This document shows, piece after piece, positions 53,945 through 64,000 of a stretch of 64,000 bases of DNA. Position 1 is the first letter of the stretch. Each line of letters starts with the position of its first letter. The translations under genes and the position numbers were made by a program. Source of the DNA: Niebla homalea (taxonomy: Eukaryota; Ascomycota; Lecanoromycetes; Lecanorales; Ramalinaceae); contig JAHGAU010000017.1 of NCBI GenBank assembly GCA_019925105.1, positions 496,001 to 560,000 on the forward strand, in the 5' to 3' direction. The notes beneath the pieces are model-generated. The model did not search any database. It saw only the letters and a program-made list of their open reading frames with translations, and was not told the DNA's origin.

Positions 53945-56900
53945 GACCAGGGCCTTGAGGACTCGATGCCGAGTGTCTCTTGTCGAGACAGGGGCGTTTC
54001 CCTGAAGTGGCTTATCGTCACTCGTAATGCAAGAGAGAGGAAGGATCAGATGATTGATTTGCGCGCGAAGGAAGACCTGCTCATCAGTATTGCCTCAGCC
54101 CGCGGTGAAGTCTAAAATCTCCCTGAAGGGTCGACAAAAGGCCGAGGTACGCTTGATCACTGCAATGCTGGTATTGAGATTGCCTAGATACATGTGATGT
54201 CCTCGATGTAGGGAGTGTGGGAATGAGGTGAGAGATTTTAAATGAAAGGCGTCTGTCAAACGAAAGGAATATGAATCGATGTATGCTACCCAATGAACGT
54301 CCAAGCGAATCACGTAGCACTCACGATGCTTGCTCAGCATGCAGTAGTGATGTTGCATTGACTATGGTCCTGCATTGAACAAGTTGGAAACATGCCTCTT
54401 CATCTCCTTCTGCAGAACATGAAGCTTTCTTTGCCCCTGATGATCTGCAGCGTATTCCACGCGGCTGTCTCAGGATGAGTAGTAGTAGATCCACAATCTC
54501 CCACACACCGTCGATTATACCTATAATTGGAATTGCATGATCGCAACCATGCGGAAGCCTTGGAGAGCCTGCCTTATTATGTACCTTTATCTTCCCCCGC
54601 AAAACCTGCACCAAACAGCTGCAGGTATTCGTACGTAACTTGCATGTTGGAGGGAGCTGTCCCGCAAGTCCCACACTTGCCATTCTATTTCTTACAGTGC
54701 AATGGGAGGAACCTGACTGTAAAACAAGTTTCGATATCCTTTGCCGCCGAAACGAAACGCCATACTAATGACGCATGTTTTATTCTTGCGTACAACATAC
54801 ATGGCAAGTCAGGTACTCCCGAGCCGTAATGCATGCGTGCATCAGGCACTGACCCCGGTGATCCGGGCACTCGGAAATTTTTGTCTTTGAGCCCCTCGGC
54901 CTTGCTCTGCTCGATTACGCGCAGGCGGCAGCCCGCCAGGAGCTTCGACGTTACAGGCTTACAGCAGTCATCAAATATCCAACAACCGCTGAAATTGAGA
55001 GACACGGAAAACGACGAGAGGTAAGATACCTCTTCGGAGAAATGTCTACAAATGCAGGCCGTTTGCGATGTGACAAATATAGAGGATGAAACAATTTCAT
55101 GGTTTTGATGTTTGGAGCGGGCCCGCGCTGTCGACCGTAATCTGGAGGTTTGTGCGTTTCGATTGGCGCGCCAGCGCTCAAGGAGACCGTGCTCCCAATA
55201 ATGAGGTCCAAATTTCCATGAGAGCTTTACAGCATCCTTCAGCAGGACAGGACTCATGGGCGCAATCACGCCTCCACGGTAAAACCTGCCAGGCAAGATC
55301 GATGATACCCACGTGCGGGTGTCATGGCTTCCAGAGCATCGATTTGACGAAGACATTAGACATGATGGATGAAATCTCACGAAGAATATGAGATCAAATC
55401 GAGAGATACCTGCAGTGACAAGAATCTTAGTACCGCAACCCCTTGTCAGATAATGCCGAGATGGGATCTACTGATCTAAATTGATGCGAAATTCCTTTCG
55501 GGGCGGAAAGCAAAGCCTCCTTGCTTCTTAGGAGTTTAGGACCAATTGATGGCGGCGGATCACTCTCCGAATCTCGACTTTTCGAATCTTGCACCAACAA
55601 GATTGGGGTTCGCATCAGTAACACCCATTGACGGGCCAATATACTCGGTTACATCGACTGTCACCGACTGTCACCGACTGTCAATTTTTGGAGCCTGAAA
55701 TGACTTGGTTGCTTCGAGCATGCATGAGGGATGTCACTTGTCAAAGCCACGCAAGCTCGGAGCTAGTCATGCCACGAGTGCATGGCGTACGGTGTACCAT
55801 CTCGCCCTTTTCGAAAAGCTTGCCGATCTTGAAAGAACTCAGACCCTTTGGACCCTCGTTGTCAAAGAAGCTCCCACACTTTGCGTGACCAAGAGTCATA
55901 GATATTTCCTAATGGCGCAAGGAAGTGCGCCTGTGCTGGAACTCCGAGGATATTGGCTCATAGATTATCTAATTACCTCAGCTACTTTCGCCCTCATCGG
56001 GCACAGCTAGAGGATTATTGCTAAGGGGAAATCGCTGACGACTTGCGTAGTTGCATATGTTTGCAGGGCCAATTACCAATTAGCGAGTCACCAACCTCGC
56101 TAAGGTGTGAAGCTCAAGCCCTGCCCCCAAAGGTATCTAGTCGTTATTGGCTAGCCCCTGATCCGAGATGGCTAGATTGACACTGCTGCACAGCACCAAG
56201 TCAACGCCAGCAGAAACGTGGCAGCAGGCATGCGATTAAGGTAGCCCTACTTTTGGATGGGGAAGACGACCCGAAAAGCCTATTGCCTGACTTAGGTCCC
56301 CTTTACCCCTACAGAGAATTGGCCCAAAGTCAGATCCAGGCTCTGGTCAAAGCAACGAGTCAGCAGACCATTCCTTCGGGAGATTCCTACATTCTTCATC
56401 GTTACCACATTGATTGTGTACGACGGTACGATCGATCCATGCCTGGTCCGTGCCGAATGTGACTACAAGATTACACTGTCGGGAGCAAGATTGGATCAGC
56501 GTCTAACATGTAACACAAACCTCAAACAAGAGGAGACACGTGCTGTTGGTTCGAGAGGCTAGCTGTGGCAGGGATGAGACCGCGTGAGAGACTGAGGGGA
56601 CGGGCTACCAACCCTATCCTCTCCTGAAAAAGCAGCATATCTTACCTCACATGCAACCGACTCAATTTTAAAATAAAGCATCGAATGTTACGAAATGACA
56701 CCACAGGCGGCTACAATACCGATAAAACGGTTGACAGATAAGCGATTGGTCAAGAAGTCCCCTTTGTCCTAGGCCCATAGTATCAACAGCCCGCCCAGGC
56801 AAGCGAGACGATGATAGCACTACCACACAGTGACGGCCTAGCCATTCGCGAGTAGGAGCGTGATGATTGCGAGACGCTGAAAGCCTGAGGGTCTTCATCA

Positions 56901-57451
56901 AGATAGGTAGGTGGATTTCCATCGATTCGCACCCAAGGATTCCCAATTGACAGCGCCGGCCTTCAGGTTGGAAAAAGTTTATGTCATGATCCGGAAGTCT
57001 GTGATTCCACTCCGGCACTCCCCCGTACCTTCCGCAATGACCAAAGTAAAGCATCCCTGCTGTCCATGTCGTTGGGACCGCCCAATCAAGCCCCCAAGCG
57101 ACTTAGCGGGTTTGGGAATTGGGTCTGTCTTTGAGCGTGTTCCAGAAACGCCTAGTCCGCAGCTCTCGTCACAGTAATTTCATGATTTTCATCCCTGGAT
57201 AGCTCACTCGCTCACTCCCTGAGTAAGGTAGCTAGCGCCACTTGCATAGTCATCCCAATGATCCCATACCTTCCTTTTTCCTTGCTCGCATGTTGATGCT
57301 CGTCACCTCATCTGGAAGCTAAATATTACTACCCTGCTTCCCACGCCTTCCTCGTTTTCGTCTTACCACACACACGTCCAGCCTGCTCGTGTTATTGACA
57401 CTCACTGTGCTTCCCTTACTTCTATACTCGACGTTCTCTCATTAGCAGAGC
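53945..57451. other. Gene-poor 3.5-kb region upstream of the bZIP gene
   Basis: Short open frames only; the longest (54685-55380, minus, 231 codons) shows no motif and is not accepted. The last 250 nt are CT-rich, as in many fungal promoters and 5' UTRs. Long upstream regions are common for fungal regulator genes (inference). Confidence 0.5.
55655..55683. repeat. Three tandem copies of a 10-bp unit
   Basis: CGACTGTCAC repeated nearly three times, in a gene-free region. A small direct repeat of unknown role. Confidence 0.75.
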
Positions 57452-59323
57452 ATGGTGCCATCCTCCTTCTCATTCACTCGGTGAAATAGGCCGCCTTTAT
57501 TGGGTGGGCAGCGTACTGGGCAGAAGCTACTTTCGTTTGTTGAACGCAGGGGCAGTGATAGTCCCCACCCTGTTGCCACCGTGGCTGCCACACAGCTTCT
57601 GACATCAGTGGCACAACCACTGGGGGGATCGTTCAACGACATTCCAAGCTTATCTGCTCGCTATCGATCAAGGCAGCAGCAGCAGCAGCAAGATCATCAA
57701 CGTCCAAAGTGGAGCAATCCTGTTCCCTTTCGCTCGCAGCTAGGCACACACCGTCAATGCTACGACGGTCAGGGCCATTCATCACCCAGGGATCAATCAC
57801 ACATGTCGCATGACCCAAGTGGAGAACGACCTGATCTCAAGTCTGCCCCAAACGAAAATCATCCAAGAGCTCCTGGTCCTGGGCCTCGCGATTTAACGTC
57901 TATCCAGTCGAATAACGCTTCCGCGGCTCCCAACAATGAGCCTCCGAACCCCTCGTCCGTGCACAGCGTGTCAATGCGGCCTACACCTCCTCCCTCCTCG
58001 ACACCTCCGGAGCAAAGAATTTCACGATCCATTGGGGTCGAAAATTTGCTCAACCCGGCAGCAGGCAGCAGGTCAAATCTGTCAAATCGACGTCAAGAAC
58101 TCGACAGGCCTGATTTTAAGCATAATGCCTCAATCGCGGACAAGTCTCGGCCTCCAACACCGTCTATGCCTCAACCTCCAGCAAGAAAGAGCTCAGCGGG
58201 AGATATCACTCTGCCCTCAATAACGCCTCCATTGATGCAAGCCTATCCTTCTTCAATATCACGATCAATGACGCCTAGGTCACCTACGAGCTATGGCCCG
58301 GCCTCGTTGACCATGGGTCCGACCACGGGGACAATTGACGCCCGCCAGTCCCCTTTCGTTCTTCCTCGGGACCCAGCGCCTATAACGGGGGGACATGGCG
58401 CATCGGGGCCTACAGCAGCTAGTCAAGCACCAATCTATGGCCCTTCAGCTACCTCGCTTCGCACTTCACCTCGGATGCGACAGGCAAGCCTAAGTTCTCA
58501 TGCAGCTACGCCCTATTCACGAATGCAAAGCCTTTTGGACACTGCTCCTACCTCTGCAGCCTCCAACTTCTCGGCCTCGCGAAGCTCCAGCCCAAGTCTG
58601 AATGAGCATCGCACATCCATAGGCCTCAGTGGGCCGACTGGACAGCCCCAATCTTTTTTTGCGCCTCCGTTCAATTCTTCGGGGCCGGCATCTTCAATGC
58701 CTCCAATGACCTTCGACAAGACGCAGCCGACGACGCCAAATATGACGCCACATAGCCAGTATCAATTGATGACACTTGAAACAGAATCAGGCCCCATTCA
58801 GGTACCTGTCGACGTTCAAGCTGCGTCCAAAGTCGCTGACGAGAAACGCAAGCGCAACGCCACGGCATCTCACCGCTTCCGTCAGCGCCGCAAAGAAAAG
58901 GAGCAGGAGACCTCGAACAACATCTCCAAGCTGGAAGCACAGGCGAGGGAGCTCGCAGAAGAGCGGGACTTTTACCAAAGTGAGAAAGATTTCCTCCAGG
59001 AAATTGTCACGAGAAACCGCATTCCGATCCCACCTCGGCCAGCATCACCCCGAAGACGACGCGCGGAATTGGCGCAGTACCAAGACCCGGACTCGGCTTC
59101 CCGAGATGGAGGTCGGAACATGCGAAGAAGAACCAGCTCTTACCAGCCGGCCCAGGGATCCGCACAAGCTGTGGAGCAGCCGGCACCACCCATGCCTCCA
59201 TTCGAGCGCGTCAGTGGGATGCCGTCTGAACACGTTCAAATGCTACAGCAGCAGCGGGTGCGACCTCATGGGGGGCCATTTGCCCCCAACGCGAATCCAT
59301 TCGACCCAAACGCACCGCGCTGA
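57452..59323 (+). CDS. bZIP transcription factor
   Basis: The DNA-binding region reads KRKRNATASHRFRQRRKEKEQE, shown here in pieces: KRKRNATASHRFRQRR then KEKEQE, with Asn and Arg in the N-x7-R spacing of bZIP basic regions. A short zipper follows, with L, L, Y, L at heptad positions (ISKLEAQARELAEERDFYQS, then KDFLQEIV). Long disordered, Pro/Ser/Gln-rich N-terminal half including a CAG-encoded Gln run at about 57676-57690, and ISRSIGVENLLNPAAGSRSN. The frame is open from 57485, but no ATG occurs in it until 57803. An ATG at 57452 lies in the same frame, cut off by one TGA at 57482. A 69-nt intron 57481-57549 (GTGAAA...ACGCAG) would remove the TGA and keep frame, giving 600 residues. Otherwise 57452-57484 is an upstream ORF and translation starts at 57803. 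Confidence 0.8.
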
Positions 59324-62300
59324 AAGTCACTAGGTACAAGTCCCACACCAAAAAAAAAATAAAAAACTGATTCACCAAATCAATTACTGTCGAGCGCTTT
59401 AGCGAGCAAGCATTCCTCTACATTCCTTTGGTTCTAGTTCTATATCAGAGATACCCACTGGTCGGCATTTTCATGGGCGCTTGAGAGACTATCAAATCTA
59501 TGAAGTCCTCGTCATTCCGTCATCGTTTTGGACTAGTCAGGGGAAATATACCCAGGGGAGCTTCTTTGAAAATTTGACGTGTACACAGACAGGAAGTGTG
59601 GTTGGTCTACATTGGTCAGGTAGACAGCCAGATCACATAATATGGCACTCATAATCTGTAGATTTTACACGTTGGCGTTGGCTATAGAAGGGGGAGCTCC
59701 AATGCACTAGATGAATGGCATTTCACCTAATCAAAGCACGAAGCATTCATGTCTGAAGATTCTTACATTTTCCCTTGCTTACTACATTCAAGCCTTCATT
59801 GCATTAGCATGCCTATCTTTCCCACCTCATCTTCCAAATGTTCCTCTATTGCAGCAAAGTATTTCACATGCCAAGCCACCAAGGAATAAAAACAAGGTAC
59901 CTCTCCCTCGCCATACCACCACACCAACCCGAGCACGTGGCCTCTCGAGCTTGGACGGAGTGACTTTCGGAAGGTCATCCTCCCTTTCTTTTCAATCTCT
60001 CTTCCCTGGAATGGGTGGGGATGACATACATGATGCTAAACCAACAAAAAGCTGTGCCCTCTCACGCAATGGCTCACCCGAGCCGAACATCCCCAGAGAC
60101 ACCGGTGCCGTTTCGCGACCGATCGACCGACGGTATATGCATCTGTTTAGTGGCAGGGTGCGTGCGAGCGAGTCGGATGCAGCTCGCATATGCAAAGGAC
60201 CTTTTTGGGGGCCTTGGGGGCCTGGGGGCCGGGGGGCCTTGGTTTCTATTTATTTGTTCTATTTTTTGCTGGTATATTTTTACGGGACACGTACAGCCAA
60301 TGATTTGCGATGGGGGGGGGAGGAATGTAATGGTGGTGCTGAATGAAAAAGGAAAGGAAAGGAAAGAAAAGAAAAAAGGAGGGGGACCGGCACGTCGGCG
60401 CTAATTTTTTCCTTTTCCTGATGGCGGTGAGAAGGATGGAGGATGGCGCTTTGTTGCTGTGGCTCGGTAGCGTGGGCCAGCGTAGCACGATGAATGTTAA
60501 TCGCTGTGATTATTCTCACAGACTAAGGGATTATGTTTTTTTTTCTTTGATTCTCCCCGCCTCAGGATCGGGCTTAGTAGATAAGGTAGGTAACGAGCGA
60601 GAGTCGCAGTGGTTAAGCGGCAGCAGCAGTCAGAGTGGGATTCTGGGAGTAGGTGCGGCTCGCTCCTTCTCAACGCTTGGGCATATATTATGGATTATGG
60701 TTCCGTGTGAAGATGACGAATCCTGCAGGGGCAGGAACATCAATGGTGGTTGACAATCAAGATGATTGTAGGAATGACAATGGTGGTCAGGCAATCAATC
60801 TGAAACCCTTTCTTGCTGCATGTTGCAACAAAATGTACGACGTTGGCGGAGAAGGCATAAATCACGAGGCTGGAGATAAAGGGTCCTGAACAGGGCGACA
60901 TCATTGCTGGGGCGGCTCTGTTCGGCGTCACTCGCCTCTCTGTTGCTCTTCGCTTGCGTATAACTTTATGCTCAACATTTGACCGTTGAGTAACAAGCAA
61001 TACCCAATGCGGAGTCGCAGAACACCAATGCCAAGAGTTGTAGCGCCGCAAGAAATGCAAATAGTACATGCAACTGTTGACGATCTTGCGATATGCAGAG
61101 CCATGCATTTGAAGATGACAGCGTCTCCCAAGCAGAGGGTAGCAGGGTCTCGAATGATGGCTTGCACTGGCAATTTGCGTTGAGGGTGTGTGGAGACTGA
61201 GAATGGTTGGGTACCCAGTGCATGCGCTTGGGTCAATCCTGTTGCTGCATGTCATCGGGGTGTGTGCGAGTGGGAGGTGTGGGTACCGAGATCTTAGGCA
61301 GAAATCATGCAATCGTTGCCTATGAATTTTGCTGCTGGGCGTTGGTGCAGATCATTTTGGAAGCTCGTGTTGTTCATTGGGGGCGAAAGGAGGTTGGTGA
61401 AGAACTGCATGATGACGCCGTGACGGAGCATTGGGCATCTAGACCGAGATGAGACCCGACGATGATTCGTTGCATTTTGATCATCTTGCAGCGCATCATG
61501 TGCTGCCATGTGCGTGAATGGATTGCAATAGCATGTTTTACCCATACACAACCCTGATGTTGCTCTATCGCGTCATTCGCTGTCATCCGCCAGATGGACA
61601 GAGGGTGGGTGGGAAGGGGCCCATGCAGCAAGGCCACCTCACTGTCGGCTTGCGGCCTTATGTCTGACAGGTTTCATCCCATATTTTCCGTTTTCCCACA
61701 GCTTGTGCCGCTCCCACCAACGCAAAGCCGGACGCTCATCACGGCGATTCAAACAGAGCAATTAGCATCACTGATAATGGCGCCAGAAATGTTGGTCCCA
61801 GTCACGACCGCTTCGCCCGTCCCTGGGTGCCCGCTAGCTTGACGTCGCAGATGCTACTGGGCCTCAGTCTGCCTAATGCACGAGGCTGCAGCTGGGGCGA
61901 ACGATGGATCTGATCCGCACTGTCAAGCTTCATGCAGCCTTCGCACACTTGACGCTTGAAGGTGTAGGATCGAAATGAGGTTATGCAAGATGGCCATTCC
62001 GGCATAGCAGGTGGATCTCCAAGCATGCAGAATGCCAAATGCAATATGCCGCCGGAAAGGGGCGATTGGCGAGGGGCATAAAGCGCACGGGGAGCCCGCT
62101 TTGCCAAAAGGAAGACGGAGTTAACAATCCCTTGAGGCGGACTTCAGCGACTGGTGGACCCAGCGCCTTCGGCTCTTGACTCTACTCCGTACGGAATACC
62201 TGAGGGGGCGGCCAATGCTTCCGAGGCTGGCCTGCGGCCTCGGGCGTGGGGCCAGTGGTGGGGGTTTTCACCCAAGCTAGCCTGTATCTGCAAGTCTTCA

Positions 62301-64000
62301 TAACCTGCCTCACGTGGCTTACGTTCCTCCTCGCCTATTGAGGCGAACAAGACAATTCTTCCTATCAAGTCAACATATCCACCATTGAGAAGCGACGGAA
62401 GCTACAGCCGTGCCTGTAGCTGCTGGGTGGCTCCACAAGTCATCCTCCGCAATAGAAGTGCTCGGGTTGGGCGGAAAACACTGCCGCGGCCGGGACAGCG
62501 AACCAAGATGTGACACGATAAGCTGTGATCACATAACGGCCATTTGAAACACGGTTCGATTGGATATCCCTATCACATGAGGGTGAGTAAGAAACAGGTT
62601 TTGTTGAACAATGAGCACGCTCTGTATGGCAGTGATGTTTGCAATCCTGAAGGTCCGTGCTTTCATGACAATCGGCGGGACCCGAGACATATAGTACCTA
62701 CAACCCTTTTTGCAAGCTTCGCCCTCTGGCCAAAATTCAGCGTGGGGAAGCGAGGGCATGATGTGTGGGGGTCCACGCATCAATAGATATTTTGTGGCAA
62801 TGAGTGCTGTAGGGAACACGCGGCTCCTTGATGAGGTTGGTGATAAGGCCTCGTTTTTTCCTGATACAGGATGATTCAGCGAGCTCCAACTGAAGCTTAC
62901 GAATCCCATGACGTGGTGAAGTGTATCATCGAGATTCCCTGCAGCTCCTCAAAATCAGCGCTGATAGGTGGGTGTTTAGCTGCTCAATCTCAGCTTTTTG
63001 GGTGCTGTTGGACAGCATCGGCACGGGTGCCCGAGGGTTTTGTTGATTCCTTGACTGCTGGAGATTGCTCGCGCCAACCCAGACCGGCGCTGGGACGGAA
63101 CAGGGTGTCGCTTTGCATGGTGCTTGACAGATTATCCACCTGAAGGCCAAAGGTCTTACAGCGACTCAATCAGAAATCAGGAAGTCCTAGAAGTCCTGAC
63201 TTTGTGCTTTTCAAGTTTTCTGTCTAAGTCTACAGCGTCGATATTTCTCAAATATCCCTTGCGTAAGTAAGTGAGGATAAGGCTCGTCATCAAGAACTCG
63301 AATGGCTGCTTCAGCAAGTCAATTCAATCAGTATTCATCGAGCTCTGCCAATTTCTGGATTCCGCACAAACCATATGTCCCGCAACGTGGATAATAACAA
63401 TCATGATCTCCATCTATATACCATTTTGTTGTTGATCCCAGCGGACATCATCTTTTCCGGCCAATTGAGATGTCTTCGATGCTATAAAGTCACATGATGC
63501 GTTGTTCTTTGATCAGTCCTACTTCCAAAAGATACCTGAACTGGGAATATTGCTCCGATTGGTGTGCATTGAACGACATCATGAAAGATGGTCGATAAAA
63601 GCAACGAAATTGAGCGAGTGCGACAAGTGGATTTACAGGCGTGAGATTGTCGTACAGTGTTCTCGATGGAAAATGTCAACCATGTTTGTGTCACAACGAG
63701 AAACATTTTGGTCCTAGCAAACTTGGTGTGTCATTGAGCTCTTAATCGGTTTGGGGTTCTGATCTTTTCGGGTCTGGTCCCATTGTTGTTGGCATCTACT
63801 GCTTAGTCGACAATTCTGACGATTATCGAGATCTTTGGTGAGTCCAATAATCAAAGTGCAATTGATGCAAAGGGAATTACTGGGCAGAGGGGAATTTGAT
63901 AAGTTGAGTATCTGAGCTGTGCTACTGCCTACAGATGAACGGCGTTTATTTAGCGTGCGTACCCGCGACCCGCAAGCGCCGTGCAAGTCATTTCTTCACT
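59324..64000. other. 4.7-kb gene-poor end of the window
   Basis: No gene, tRNA or transposon recognised. Open frames on both strands are short and lack motifs; 59711-60346 (plus, 211 codons) and 60740-61312 (minus, 190 codons) are the longest. Contains a poly-A stretch near 59350 (bZIP 3' flank) and the G-rich element at 60207. Confidence 0.5.
60207..60236 (+). other. Strong G-quadruplex motif
   Basis: Four G runs of 5, 5, 5 and 6 separated by 4, 3 and 2 bases in 30 nt, a textbook G4 pattern with short loops. Another G8 run lies about 75 bp downstream. No gene is attached to it. Confidence 0.75.

Noticed and set aside
54685..55380. 231-codon minus-strand open frame in the gene-poor region
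   Set aside because: No recognisable motif, irregular composition and no supporting splice or promoter features.
59711..60346. 211-codon plus-strand frame with a hydrophobic end
   Set aside because: It runs through the G-quadruplex tract and 3' flank; composition looks non-coding and no family match is recognised.

Overview
The window is nuclear DNA of a filamentous ascomycete (Pezizomycotina; Dothideomycetes is my guess, not proven). The evidence is short GT-AG introns of about 49-70 nt inside compact genes, and fungal families such as a Cet1-type RNA triphosphatase, Ppz-type phosphatase, Adp1-type ABC protein, GPI-anchored phospholipase B, a fungal-specific transcription-factor domain and Erv14. 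There is no operon logic. Genes lie on both strands, singly or as divergent or convergent pairs.

1-11 kb: the 5' part of the ribosome-assembly GTPase NOG2 (cut by the window start), a decayed or mis-sequenced membrane-protein gene, a mitoribosomal mS26 (Pet123-type) gene with a problematic start, the splicing factor PRP17/CDC40, the cargo receptor ERV14 (four exons rebuilt) and a class I/II aminotransferase. 11-23 kb: an ADP1-like ABC protein convergent with COX10, a fungal transcription-factor-domain protein with no visible zinc cluster, and the mRNA-capping triphosphatase CET1. 23-34 kb: proteasome subunit RPN2, Mediator subunit MED8, two tandem paralogous BTB (KCTD-like) proteins, a small fungal hypothetical protein with an F-box-like N-terminus, and a broken small membrane-protein gene.

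35-48 kb: PPZ-type phosphatase, then two neighbouring secreted lipolytic enzymes (SGNH hydrolase and phospholipase B) and a large BRCT protein rich in SP/TP motifs. 48-54 kb: a type II DAHP synthase divergent from a HYPK-like protein, a small predicted mitochondrial membrane protein and an unrecognised 556-residue protein. 54-64 kb is gene-poor. It holds one bZIP regulator with a long upstream region and then about 4.7 kb with no supportable gene, including a strong G-quadruplex motif.

Most genes are housekeeping: ribosome assembly, splicing, capping, Mediator, proteasome, ER export and mitochondrial biogenesis. The items most worth follow-up are the BTB pair with a shared Cys/His tail, the bZIP 5' leader (upstream ORF or first exon), the repeat-bearing BRCT protein, the insertion in the DAHP synthase, and three loci where the reading frame breaks or changes near homopolymer runs. 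I found no convincing new multi-gene system, tRNA, rRNA, CRISPR array or intact transposon.
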